A stretch of DNA of 64,000 bases from Mesorhizobium sp. CU3. GTDB lineage: Bacteria > Pseudomonadota > Alphaproteobacteria > Rhizobiales > Rhizobiaceae. The translations under genes were made by a program, and so were the position numbers. The stretch spans positions 62,001 to 126,000 of the forward strand of contig NZ_VFWX01000014.1 of the NCBI RefSeq assembly GCF_006442965.1, given 5' to 3'. Shown one piece after another: positions 25,701 to 33,843 of the stretch. Numbering within the stretch: the stretch's first letter is position 1; each line of letters begins with the position of its first letter. The notes under the pieces were generated by a model that ran no database searches, was not told where the DNA came from, and saw only the letters and a list, made by a program, of their open reading frames with translations.

Positions 25701-26690
25701 TCAGTACGGGCAGGCGTTGTCGGTGGTGTAGTCGTGCACCTGGACCTTGCCGGAGATGATGTCGGCCTTGGCCTTTTCGACGGCGGCCTTCATCTCGTCG
25801 GTGACCAGCGCCTTGTTGTTGTCGTCCATGGCGTAGTCGACGCCGCCTTCCTTGAGGCCGAGATTCTGCAAGCCGCCCTTGAAGGTGCCGTTCTTGCCAT
25901 CCATGAAGGCGTTGTAGACGGCGACATCGACGCGCTTCATCATCGAGGTCAGCACCTTGCCCGGCTGCAGGCCGTTCTGGTTGGAATCGACGCCGATGCC
26001 GAGCTTGCCGGCATCCGCGGCCGCCTGCAGCACGCCGACGCCGGTGCCGCCGGCCGCCGCGTAGACCACGTCGGCGCCCTGGTCGATCTGCGTCTTGGCG
26101 ATCTCGCCGCCCTTGGCCGGGTCGTTCCAGGCTGCCGGCGTGTCGCCGGTCATGTTCTGGATGACGTCGGTGGCGCCGGCCGACTTGGCGCCGCCGACAT
26201 AGCCGCATTCGAACTTGCGGATGAGCGGAATGTCCATGCCGCCAACGAAGGCGACCTTCTTCGACTTCGACGCCATCGCCGCCAGGATGCCGACGAGGTA
26301 GGAGCCTTCATTCTCCTTGAACACCAGCGAGCGGACATTGGGCATGTCGACGGCATCGTCGATGATGGCGAAGTTGAGGTCCGGATAATCCTTCGCGACA
26401 GCCTTCAGCGCGTCCTCCCAGGCAAAGCCGGCCATGACGATCGGGTTGCGGCCGTCCTCGGCGAAGCGGCGCAGCGCCTGCTCGCGCTGCGAGGCGTTGG
26501 AAACTTCGAATTCGACGTAAGCGACGCCGGTTTCCTTCTTGAACTTCTCGGCGCCGTTATAGGCGGCCTCGTTGAAGGATTTGTCGAACTTGCCGCCCAG
26601 GTCGTAGAGGATGGCCGGCTGCACATCCGCGGCGAAAGCCGGAAGAACCATTGCGGTTGCGGCCAGGAGGCCGAGAACGATACGTTTCAT
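25701..26690 (-). CDS. BMP family nucleoside-binding protein of an ABC transporter
   Basis: This 329-residue periplasmic substrate-binding protein belongs to the Bmp/PnrA/Med family that binds purine and pyrimidine nucleosides. A signal peptide ends AFA (about residue 20). There is no lipobox, so it should be soluble. Typical stretches are LGGKFDKSFNEAAYNGAEKF, AIIDDAVDMPNVRSLVFKEN and DVVYAAAGGTGVGVLQAA. I chose ATG 26690, since an in-frame ATG three codons upstream gives a less clean leader. It is separated from its probable ATPase and permeases by slyX, the anti-sigma-like gene and a GNAT gene. A strong terminator follows it. Confidence 0.92.
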   Translation of the reverse strand: MKRIVLGLLAATAMVLPAFAADVQPAILYDLGGKFDKSFNEAAYNGAEKFKKETGVAYVEFEVSNASQREQALRRFAEDGRNPIVMAGFAWEDALKAVAKDYPDLNFAIIDDAVDMPNVRSLVFKENEGSYLVGILAAMASKSKKVAFVGGMDIPLIRKFECGYVGGAKSAGATDVIQNMTGDTPAAWNDPAKGGEIAKTQIDQGADVVYAAAGGTGVGVLQAAADAGKLGIGVDSNQNGLQPGKVLTSMMKRVDVAVYNAFMDGKNGTFKGGLQNLGLKEGGVDYAMDDNNKALVTDEMKAAVEKAKADIISGKVQVHDYTTDNACPY

Positions 26691-26896
26691 GTGATCCACA
26701 CCCTGTCGGTTATGTCCGTGACGGTTGTTTTATGGTTTGTACCGCTTGCCCGCCCGGTTCTCCGGCAGGTTCGCGACGTCAGGCAGGAAGTGTTTTCCCC
26801 TCCCGCTCGCGGTCAATCTGGCACGCCGCGAAACAAAATTCACGTGGAATTTTGACCTGTTGGAAAAAGCGTTACCGGCCGGCTCGATCGCCGACT

Positions 26897-27223
26897 TCAG
26901 GGCGTCGGGGCAAATTCGGCGTTGCGGCGCTTGCGCCGATAGCCGATCGCGTAAAGCAGGAAGGCGAGCGCCGCGAACACCGCGAAACCCGGCTGGGCGA
27001 GCACCCAGGCGACGATGCCGTCCCACACGATCGGGCTTGCCTTGGCCCGCACGAAAGTCTCGAAAGCCGCCCGCGTATCGGGCGAAACCGCCAGCCAGCT
27101 CGTGTTGAGCGGCGTTATCACCAGCGCCGATTCGGCGACCGAACGGGTCGTGTCGATCACCGCCATGATCACGGAAATCGACAGCGCGACCATCGCCGCC
27201 AGCCGAAACATAAACCGCAACAT
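26897..27223 (-). CDS. Hypothetical small membrane protein
   Basis: I do not recognise this 108-residue protein. It has an N-terminal hydrophobic helix (about residues 4-23) and a second near the C-terminus (FAVFAALAFLLYAIGYRRKR), with a polar region of about 55 residues between them that should face the periplasm. Basic residues after the second helix place the C-terminus in the cytoplasm. Coding is supported by GC3 bias and the tidy topology. It is on the same strand as the next membrane-protein gene, 84 bp apart. Confidence 0.6.
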   Translation of the reverse strand: MLRFMFRLAAMVALSISVIMAVIDTTRSVAESALVITPLNTSWLAVSPDTRAAFETFVRAKASPIVWDGIVAWVLAQPGFAVFAALAFLLYAIGYRRKRRNAEFAPTP

Positions 27224-27307
27224 CGACCGCTCTCCCCGGGAAGCTCCCGTCTACCCCGCAACCGACATAGAGCGTGCGCAGGTCACGCGCAATCGCAACG
27301 GTTGAAA

Positions 27308-28003
27308 TTAGGCAGCCCGCGCCGGCTTGCGCCGGTTGACCCGCCAGACAGCGAAAATGCCGCCGGCGATCGCGCCAAGGATCAAGCCGCCCAGGCCGAT
27401 AAAGGCGGCGAAGAACCCGCAGGCGCCCTCGAAGCAGCTCATCTGCGTGGCATCGGCGATCAGCGATCCGGCGAAGAATCCGGCGCAGGCGCCGATGGCG
27501 CCGCCAAGAATGATGCCGAGCAACGCCGCAAGCACCGAAACGAGGACCGGCGGCCGTTCGGTCTCGGCATTGGCATAGACTGTCTTGGCGCCAGCGCCTT
27601 GGCGCAGGAGGTAGATGCAGAGCAGGCCAATGGCGATTTCGGCAACGGTGAAGCCAAGCGCCTCGGCCGAGAAGGCGAAGCTGAAAAACACATAGGCCTG
27701 ACGGATGACGAGCCAGATGATGATGGCCACCTGCCAGATCGTGTAATGGCGCGGAAAGCGGGCCGAGCGGTTGAAGGCAAGGCCAAGCAGGTACAATCCC
27801 CACAGAATGGTGATGACGCCGCCGGTCAGTCCGCCATAAACGAGCAGGAAGGCATTTTCCGGCAGGCTGAAGTCGCCGATCAGCCGCCAGTTCGCGAACA
27901 GGCCATAGGCCGACAGCCCCATGACGACGACGAGCCAGCCCACCGGTATAAAGGAAAGCCCGCCGTCCGGTTGTCCCGCGGGTCGCTGGTCGATCGATGC
28001 CAT
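27308..28003 (-). CDS. Multi-pass membrane protein, possibly DUF2569-like
   Basis: The 231-residue protein has about six hydrophobic segments. The N-terminal set (FIPVGWLVVVMGLSAYGLFA, a GGVITILWGLYLLGLAF region, and IIIWLVIRQAYVFFSF) is arranged as in small DUF2569 membrane proteins. Two Gly/Ala-rich helices close the protein, and a Cys-containing loop (MSCFEGACGF) lies between them. I chose ATG 28003 rather than a longer in-frame start, which would add 61 non-membrane residues. Function unknown; the DUF2569 link is tentative. Confidence 0.6.
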   Translation of the reverse strand: MASIDQRPAGQPDGGLSFIPVGWLVVVMGLSAYGLFANWRLIGDFSLPENAFLLVYGGLTGGVITILWGLYLLGLAFNRSARFPRHYTIWQVAIIIWLVIRQAYVFFSFAFSAEALGFTVAEIAIGLLCIYLLRQGAGAKTVYANAETERPPVLVSVLAALLGIILGGAIGACAGFFAGSLIADATQMSCFEGACGFFAAFIGLGGLILGAIAGGIFAVWRVNRRKPARAA

Positions 28004-28404
28004 GTCAGGACGATGCCCCTCGCACAGCCCAAGGCAATTCCAGCCAACGCTCAGCGATTTTCTGTCTGGAATCGCGTGAAAACAAACATTTAGCGCAGTC
28101 GACAGCCGGACAGGGTCGAAGTCAAGCGCGGCTGCATATGCCGACCGGCCTATGCACATCATTCGGCGCTGCAAAGGCGGACGCATGGACCATCCACGGC
28201 AAAAGCCGTTGCGCTGCCATTATGGCTTGGCATTCGCTTGCGGATCGACTAGATGAGCCCCGCGCCCGTTTGCCTAGACGGCTAGCGGTGCTGGGAAGGG
28301 CTGCCCGCCGGTTGAAGGCAGCCACATGATCCGTAGAGGATTTCCTAAGGGAGCATCTCCCCAACCCGCACGGCGAAACCGGCCGGCGCGAGATGCGAAA
28401 AGAC
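28004..28404. other. Intergenic region before tRNA-Ser
   Basis: No gene is supported in this 401-bp stretch. It should contain promoters for the membrane-protein gene and for tRNA-Ser. A diverged palindrome of the GCAATTCC/GGAATTGC family lies near 28031-28071 (GGCAATTCCAG and CTGGAATCGC). No clear terminator is seen. Confidence 0.6.
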
Positions 28405-28494
28405 GGAGAGGTGGCCGAGTGGTTGAAGGCGCACGCCTGGAAAGTGTGTTTACGGGAAACCGTAACGCGGGTTCGAATCCCGCTCTCTCCGCCA
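28405..28494 (+). tRNA. tRNA-Ser, anticodon GGA
   Basis: The 90-nt class II tRNA has acceptor arms GGAGAGG and TCTCTCC, the D-arm GGCCGAGTGGTTGAAGGC, an anticodon stem CACGC/GTGTG with loop CTGGAAA (anticodon 28439-28441), a long variable arm around ACGGGAAACCGT, the T-arm GCGGGTTCGAATCCCGC, and an encoded CCA end. The sequence downstream becomes clearly more AT-rich, as is common at island insertion points. Confidence 0.96.
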
Positions 28495-28564
28495 GATATC
28501 CTTGAAATACTTGAATTTTCCGTTTTATTGATTCTTGCGTACAAAGCTGCGGACACGCCCAAAG

Positions 28565-28957
28565 ATGCCAACCCTCAGTGACAGCTATGAAGTTATCGGC
28601 CGCATCCTCGCAAAGCTCATCTTGAACGGCCTTCGCCGGCAGGAGCTTGAGGCAAAGCATGTTTTCTCAGAACAGTACCCGACTGGGGACGATGTGCATC
28701 ATTTCGTTGACGTAATGGAGTGGCTGCGCGCCGAGGGCTTGGTCACCGTCCTGTCGCAGAACATAGCTGGCGGCTATTTTGGAGCGCAATTGACGGCTAA
28801 GGGCATCGCCGCGATCGAGAAGGGGGCGTTCAATGGATCGACATCGATCCGCGAGGCGGTTGAAGGCAAGCCGGGCGGTCTCAGTGCTGAGAGCTACGGC
28901 AAGATCGGCTCATTGATCGGTGGTTTGATCGGCGGCTTTGCACAGTCGGCAGGCTGA
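28565..28957 (+). CDS. Hypothetical winged-helix-like protein next to tRNA-Ser
   Basis: I do not recognise this 130-residue protein. Residues about 45-90 (VDVMEWLRAEGLVTVLSQNI, then AQLTAKGIAAIEKG) look like a winged-helix fold in which the last strand and helix end in LTxKG. The C-terminus is Gly-rich and hydrophobic (GSLIGGLIGGFAQSAG). I chose ATG 28565; an in-frame TTG lies 30 bp upstream. It is convergent with the DUF4062-like gene, 7 bp from its stop. Composition is less GC-rich than the chromosomal genes, which suggests transfer. Confidence 0.65.
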   Translation: MPTLSDSYEVIGRILAKLILNGLRRQELEAKHVFSEQYPTGDDVHHFVDVMEWLRAEGLVTVLSQNIAGGYFGAQLTAKGIAAIEKGAFNGSTSIREAVEGKPGGLSAESYGKIGSLIGGLIGGFAQSAG

Positions 28958-28964
28958 CCTTTTG

Positions 28965-29852
28965 TCAGGCCGGACCGGCAAAATCATCAGGCAATGCGTC
29001 CGCGGCCTGGTAGCCTTGGTGTGTAACTCGGAAAAGTTGTCCTTTACCGCTTCTGTCTTCAAGAAGCCCAAGGTGACTTAGTTCGCTGACGGCTGCGGTC
29101 ATCCTCGCAATAGTCCTGCTATCCGCTCCCTGGCCAGCGAACTGCTGTCGACCGGCGCTGACCACAGTGCCGCTTAGATATCTGCGCACGATAACAGTAC
29201 CGTTGCCAACGGCTGCTGCCTTCAAAACTCGAAGCCCATCATCGCTGACGGAACGGGCGGGTGAGCTTGGGATAGCAACGGGCGGGCCAAACTGTGTTTC
29301 CACCCCAGATGCTGCCCCGTCGGATTTTAGCATGCTTGATACGTAGCTATTTTCCCGCATCGCTGTGGGAAGGTGATCCCGAAGAAGCGATCGCAACTCC
29401 TCCGGGGTGTTATAGGTGTGGTACAGTCCCTTATCCTGTGCCCAAGCCTTAAACTCCGCCAGCTTTTTTCTCTGCTCGTCGTCGATCATATCTTGCGGGA
29501 TCGGGGCATTGGAGAAGTACAGCATCACTGGCTTTCCAGCCTCCATGTGCCGCTCGATCTCTTCGATGGTCCCGCTTGCAGCTTCACCTGTCGGCGTCCC
29601 AACCCGGCTCCAGAAAATGCCGACCAGGATATCGGCATGTGCTAACAGCCGATCGTTCACCATCTGCTGTGGGCGACCCGACAACTCGGGAGAACTGTGT
29701 GTTTCCCACCCTACGGGCATCAAAACCACGTTCTCAGATCGCGAATAGACCGCGTTCCAGCCCGCGATGGCCTCCCGAACCGATCCGCGCTCGGGGAGTA
29801 CGTCGCTCGGTGAAGCGATGAAAATTTCCAGAGCAATTGCGTCATATGCCAT
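28965..29852 (-). CDS. DUF4062/TIR-like domain protein with C-terminal winged helix
   Basis: This 295-residue protein starts with a TIR-like fold. IFIASPSDVLPERGSVREAI (residues about 9-28) resembles the opening of DUF4062 domains, which are found in STAND-type signalling and defence proteins. ADILVGIFWSRVGTPTGEA and GKPVMLYFSNAP continue the Rossmann-like strands. After a linker (about 165-215) the last 80 residues look like a winged helix (DSRTIARMTAAVSELSHLGL, ending VTHQGYQAAD). I chose ATG 29852, after GGAGGGG. There is no NTPase domain. A role in signalling, regulation or phage defence is possible but unproven. Confidence 0.65.
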   Translation of the reverse strand: MAYDAIALEIFIASPSDVLPERGSVREAIAGWNAVYSRSENVVLMPVGWETHSSPELSGRPQQMVNDRLLAHADILVGIFWSRVGTPTGEAASGTIEEIERHMEAGKPVMLYFSNAPIPQDMIDDEQRKKLAEFKAWAQDKGLYHTYNTPEELRSLLRDHLPTAMRENSYVSSMLKSDGAASGVETQFGPPVAIPSSPARSVSDDGLRVLKAAAVGNGTVIVRRYLSGTVVSAGRQQFAGQGADSRTIARMTAAVSELSHLGLLEDRSGKGQLFRVTHQGYQAADALPDDFAGPA

Positions 29853-29939
29853 TCGCGCACCCCTCCATCCTTGGCCCTTTGATAGGATGGCATCGAAAGG
29901 CCGAAAATGGAAAGCTCGCCACCGCGAGGCAGTGGGCCG

Positions 29940-29967
29940 AACGTTCCGGAATAGATTCCGGAACGTT
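29940..29967. repeat. Perfect 28-bp palindrome
   Basis: The half-site AACGTTCCGGAAT (13 bp) is followed by a two-base AG centre and its exact complement ATTCCGGAACGTT. It lies 88 bp upstream of the DUF4062-like start codon and directly abuts the stop codon of the broken MocR fragment. Operator, recombination site or insertion scar are all possible. Confidence 0.85.
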
Positions 29968-30357
29968 TCAACCGGCAATGAGGTACTGTGCCAGCCAGCC
30001 GGCGAGCACGGTCCCGAGGAACATCCAGTCGACGGTCGTCGCTGGCGCTTCTCGTGCGCAACGCGGTAATGCACCGCACGCCACTTGACCGGGTCGATCT
30101 CCGGGATGAGCCTGTCGAACTGCTCGTTTGCCCGCCGCGCCGGCGCCGACGGCGAACTGCTCGTCGACGAGCCGTTGGTAGGCGACGCGTACCGTGCCGC
30201 GCGAGACGCCGAGTTGGGCGGCCATATCGCGGCAGGACGGAAGCTTTGCTCCCGGGTCGAGCCGACCCGTCTCGATGGCGTCCCGGACCGCCTTGTGGAC
30301 CTGCGTCGCCAGCGGCGCCCTTGCAGCGCGATCGAGGTCGATGGGCAGAGATGCCAT
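29968..30357 (-). pseudogene. Truncated GntR/MocR-family regulator
   Basis: The first 76 residues are a normal GntR winged helix of MocR/PdxR type (LATQVHKAVRDAIETGRLDP, KLPSCRDMAAQLGVSRGTV, RVAYQRLVDEQ). After FAVGAGAAG the frame runs into unrelated sequence and stops at 29968, where MocR proteins would continue for about 380 residues as an aminotransferase-like domain. A second frame over about 30070-30150 reads NEQFDRLIPEIDPVKWRAV, perhaps debris of another gene. The divergent oxidoreductase gene at 30462 was probably its target. The fragment could still make a DNA-binding peptide. Confidence 0.7.
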
Positions 30358-30461
30358 ACGCGATGGTACCATCATTCCCGCAAATCTGGTGTTTTTTCAT
30401 GACCGGAGCCGCCTACATCTAGGGGTATCGCCACGTGACAATGATCGAGGAGACAATTCCC

Positions 30462-31379
30462 ATGAAGGCAATCGTCGTGACGGACCAAGCTGCGGGAGCC
30501 GCCGGGATGAAGCTGGTGGAGCGGCCCGAGCCGCAGGCAGCGATAAACGATGTCATCGTTCGGGTTCATGCGTCGGGATTCGTCCCGACCGAGCTCTCAT
30601 GGCCCTCGACCTGGACCGATCGCGTCGGCCGGGATCGGACGCCGTCGATCCCTGGGCACGAACTGGCCGGAGTGGTTACGGCACTTGGCTATGGCACGAC
30701 GGGTCTTTCAGTTGGACAACGCGTGTTCGGCCTCGCAGACTGGTATCGCGACGGCACGCTGGCAGAATACATGGCCATAGAGGCACGCAACCTCGCGCCG
30801 CTGCCGGGCGACGTCGATTTAACGGTGGGCGCGAGTTTGCCAATCTCGGGTCTGACCGCGTGGCAGGGACTGTTCCAGCACGGCCGCCTTCAGGCGGGGC
30901 AGAGCGTCCTGGCGCACGGCGCGGCCGGCGCGGTCGGCTCAATGGTGACGCAACTCGCGCGCGAGGCCGGCGCTTATGTCATCGGCACCGGGCGCGCCGC
31001 AGACCGTCAAAAGGCGCTGGATTTCGGCGCAAATGAATTCATCGACCTCGAGAACGACGCCCTGGAAGACATCGGTGAAGTCGATCTGGTGTTCGATGTC
31101 ATCGGCGGCGACATCCAGAAGCAGTCCGTTGCCCTTATCCGAACCGGAGGAACGCTGGTGACCGTCGTCGGCCCCGCCGAGGCGCTGCCCACCGAGGGTC
31201 TGGCGGTCGACTTCGTTGTCGAATCCGATCGTGCCCAGCTGAATGAGATCGTCCAACGGGTGCGGGACGGACGATTGCGAACGAACATTGGAACCGTCGC
31301 GAGCCTCGACAGTGCCGTCGCCGCCTTCAACCCGACCGAGCGGATCAGCGGGAAAACAATCATTCGCGTTCGTTCGTGA
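30462..31379 (+). CDS. MDR-family NAD(P)H-dependent oxidoreductase (quinone reductase type)
   Basis: The 305-residue protein of the medium-chain dehydrogenase/reductase family lacks the zinc ligands, as in quinone oxidoreductases. The N-terminal GroES-like part has PGHELAGVVTALG. The nucleotide-binding site is VLAHGAAGAVGSMVTQLAR (about residues 148-166), followed by FGANEFIDL. I chose ATG 30462, which has GAGGAG nine bases upstream; earlier in-frame starts lack this. It is divergent from the broken MocR regulator. Its substrate is unknown. A second, distant MDR gene lies at 50.5 kb. Confidence 0.87.
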   Translation: MKAIVVTDQAAGAAGMKLVERPEPQAAINDVIVRVHASGFVPTELSWPSTWTDRVGRDRTPSIPGHELAGVVTALGYGTTGLSVGQRVFGLADWYRDGTLAEYMAIEARNLAPLPGDVDLTVGASLPISGLTAWQGLFQHGRLQAGQSVLAHGAAGAVGSMVTQLAREAGAYVIGTGRAADRQKALDFGANEFIDLENDALEDIGEVDLVFDVIGGDIQKQSVALIRTGGTLVTVVGPAEALPTEGLAVDFVVESDRAQLNEIVQRVRDGRLRTNIGTVASLDSAVAAFNPTERISGKTIIRVRS

Positions 31380-31517
31380 GTGGCACACCCCCTCGCCTGC
31401 CTGGGTTGCGTCAGGGCGAGCGAAACGCAAAGCCCCGAGATAGACTCCCAACCAGTCGCCTACGCACCAAATTCTGCTCAACCGTTCTGAAGCGGCCAAG
31501 CGCCGTCGTCTTCGCGC

Positions 31518-32420
31518 CTACCCGAGCGTCTGGCTGACAAGGGTGTAGGTGGTCGGCTCGGTTGCGCCGGCGGCGGCAAAATCGTCGAGGCGTTTGCCGA
31601 GCGACATGGTCAGCACCGTGTCGTAGACGGGCAGCCCGCTATGCGACAGGAAGGAGGCGAACTCGCCGCTCTCCATATGCGTGTCTGCCCTAAGGAAACT
31701 GCCAGAATGCTGCGCCACATGCGGCCGGGCGACCGCAACCGCATCGGCGTCGTTTTCAGCCACGACCGGTCCCAGCACATGGCCTCGCCCGAACGGCCGG
31801 CAGAGCGCGAAAGCGCAGAGCCTGTCACCCCGGAAAAGACCGTAGCTGACCGAATGCGCGAACAACTTTTCGATAAGCGCCGCCCGCCCGACGCCGAACG
31901 CTACCGCGTCGAGCGCGATCGCCGCCGGCGCATCGCTTGCAGTCAAAGCGCGCAGCTCGCCCCGTGTCTCCACCAGCCGGCCTGCCGCCTCGGCGCGCGC
32001 TAGCCCCTGGCATTGATAGACAGTCTTTTCCGGCTGGAAGTCGAGCGAGAGATAGAGCCGCCTTGCCGCCCGCGTTGCATTGAGGCGCAGGTCGCGCCCG
32101 CCGACCTTTTCGAAGACCCGCTTCATCAGCCATTGCCCGGCGCCGAGCGTCTGCAGGCGCGGCGAGGTGATGACCATGCCGACGGTCGCGAAACCGGCGC
32201 CATGCCCGAACCACATGGCGGAGCCCAGAACCCGGCCGATCTCGTCGAGCGCCACGAACCCCTGTCCCGAGCCGCGCAGGAACTGCCAGTCCTCGGCCCG
32301 GTGCGGCCATCCCACCGACAGGGACAGCGCGTGCAGACGCTCCAGATCGACGTCCTCGATGTCGCCGATGCGCATCGAGAAAGCGTCGATTTTCAAACTC
32401 CCGGACGGCTTCAATTCCAT
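31518..32420 (-). CDS. Two-domain GNAT acetyltransferase (YitH-like), copy 1
   Basis: This 300-residue protein has an N-terminal GNAT domain (VGWPHRAEDWQFLRGSGQGF, ITSPRLQTLGAGQWLMKRVF) and a C-terminal second half (RALTASDAPAAIALDAVAFG, CRPFGRGHVLGPVVAENDAD, then GSFLRADT) typical of YitH-like proteins. The gene at 52217 encodes a paralogue with the same layout (NWPHRPQDWQ, RPFGRGEVIGPVIAG, GAFLRVDT). Both sit beside amine-catabolism genes, so an amine or amino-acid substrate is plausible but unproven. It is divergent from the argE-like gene. Confidence 0.82.
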   Translation of the reverse strand: MELKPSGSLKIDAFSMRIGDIEDVDLERLHALSLSVGWPHRAEDWQFLRGSGQGFVALDEIGRVLGSAMWFGHGAGFATVGMVITSPRLQTLGAGQWLMKRVFEKVGGRDLRLNATRAARRLYLSLDFQPEKTVYQCQGLARAEAAGRLVETRGELRALTASDAPAAIALDAVAFGVGRAALIEKLFAHSVSYGLFRGDRLCAFALCRPFGRGHVLGPVVAENDADAVAVARPHVAQHSGSFLRADTHMESGEFASFLSHSGLPVYDTVLTMSLGKRLDDFAAAGATEPTTYTLVSQTLG

Positions 32421-32659
32421 GCCCCTGAAGACTGCCGCAAGAGAGGTTCCAGCCTGTCGGCCGCCCTCTGTCTCGCCAACGCTAACCGAGCGGACCCGTA
32501 GGATTTGCTCGAAAGCCGCACGCCAACGCTAGATTCGACTGAAACACTTCCGCTTTCGGCACGCAATCGCGAAAGCGTGCGCGCATCCTCTCGGAAACCT
32601 TGCAAGCGTGCACAAGGCGCGGCAGCGTTCCGGCGAAGCGAAATGCCTTGAGGAGCTGA

Positions 32660-33784
32660 ATGGACGTTCTCGACATCCTCGACCGGCTCGTCGCCTTCCC
32701 CTCGCTCGCCGGCCAGCCGAACGGCGACATCGCCGGCTGGATCGAGGCCTATCTGGCGAAACACGAGGCGCGGGTCACCCTGCTGCCCGGGCCGGAAGGC
32801 GACCGTTCCAATCTTTTCGCCACGATCGGTCCAGCCGATGTTCCGGGCTATGTCCTGTCCGGCCACATGGATGTCGTCCCCGCTGGTGAGCCGCAATGGA
32901 GCTCGGACCCGTTCATCTTGCGCCGGGAGGGCGAGCGGCTTTACGGCCGCGGCGCTACTGACATGAAAGGGTTTCTCGCGGCGGTGCTTGCGGCCGTCCC
33001 TGCGCTGGCGAAACAGCGCCTGGCCAGGCCGATCCATATCGCTTTCTCTTACGATGAAGAGATCGGATGCCGCGGCGTGCCGCATCTGATCGCCCGGCTT
33101 CCCGACCTTTGTGCGAAGCCGCTCGGCGTCATCGTCGGCGAGCCGAGCGGCATGCGCGCCGTGCGCGGCCACAAGGGCAAGGCAGCAGCCCGAGTCACCA
33201 TCCATGGACGCTCCGGCCATTCCTCGCGCCCCGATCTCGGGCGCAACGCCATCCATGGCATGGCCGAGACGCTCAGCGCCGTCGTGAGCGAGGCCGAGCG
33301 GCTGACGCACGGCCCGTTCGACCCGACCTTCGAGCCGCCCTATTCCTCGCTGCAAGCGGGCGTGATCAAGGGCGGACAGTCGGTCAACATCATCCCCGAC
33401 AACTGCACGCTGGACCTGGAAGCGCGCGCCATTCCCGGCGTCGACCCGGCCAGTCTGCTGGCGCTGGTCAAAGCCAGCACGGAAACCAGCGCAACCGGTG
33501 GTTTTCAAGTCGAGTGGACGCCGCTCAGCGCCTATCCGGCGCTGTCGCTGCCGCAGGACGCGCCGCTGGCGGCGTTGTTGCAGGAGCTGACCGGCCAAAC
33601 CCCGCTCGCCGCCGTCAGCTACGGCACCGAGGCCGGGCTCTACCAGGCCGCCGGGTTGGATGCGATCATCTGCGGCCCCGGCGACATCGGCCGCGCCCAC
33701 AAGCCGGACGAATACATCCTCGCCGGCGAACTCGCCGCCTGCCAGCGCATGATCGAGATGCTGGGTGCACTTTGCTCGACTTGA
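32660..33784 (+). CDS. argE: Acetylornithine deacetylase family M20 hydrolase
   Basis: The 374-residue cytoplasmic metallo-amidohydrolase of the M20A/ArgE family removes the acetyl group from N-acetylornithine or a related N-acyl amino acid. The metal ligands are in LSGHMDVVPAG, LYGRGATDMKGFLAA, SYDEEIGCRG and IVGEPSG; the dimerisation region has GRSGHSSRPDLGRNAIH. The length fits. GAGGAG lies upstream of the ATG. Because it sits between a GNAT gene and an amine cluster, it may act on catabolic N-acyl compounds and not in arginine synthesis. Confidence 0.87.
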   Translation: MDVLDILDRLVAFPSLAGQPNGDIAGWIEAYLAKHEARVTLLPGPEGDRSNLFATIGPADVPGYVLSGHMDVVPAGEPQWSSDPFILRREGERLYGRGATDMKGFLAAVLAAVPALAKQRLARPIHIAFSYDEEIGCRGVPHLIARLPDLCAKPLGVIVGEPSGMRAVRGHKGKAAARVTIHGRSGHSSRPDLGRNAIHGMAETLSAVVSEAERLTHGPFDPTFEPPYSSLQAGVIKGGQSVNIIPDNCTLDLEARAIPGVDPASLLALVKASTETSATGGFQVEWTPLSAYPALSLPQDAPLAALLQELTGQTPLAAVSYGTEAGLYQAAGLDAIICGPGDIGRAHKPDEYILAGELAACQRMIEMLGALCST

Positions 33785-33843
33785 AAGAGCGGGCTGCCCG
33801 GGCCTTCACACTCGTCCGCCACACCGATCCGGAAGACAAGAAA

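Noticed and set aside
28495..31500. Search for a tRNA-Ser 3'-end direct repeat (attR) downstream of the tRNA
   Set aside because: I found no second copy of the T-arm/acceptor end in this interval, so the island boundaries and an integrase-driven origin cannot be supported.
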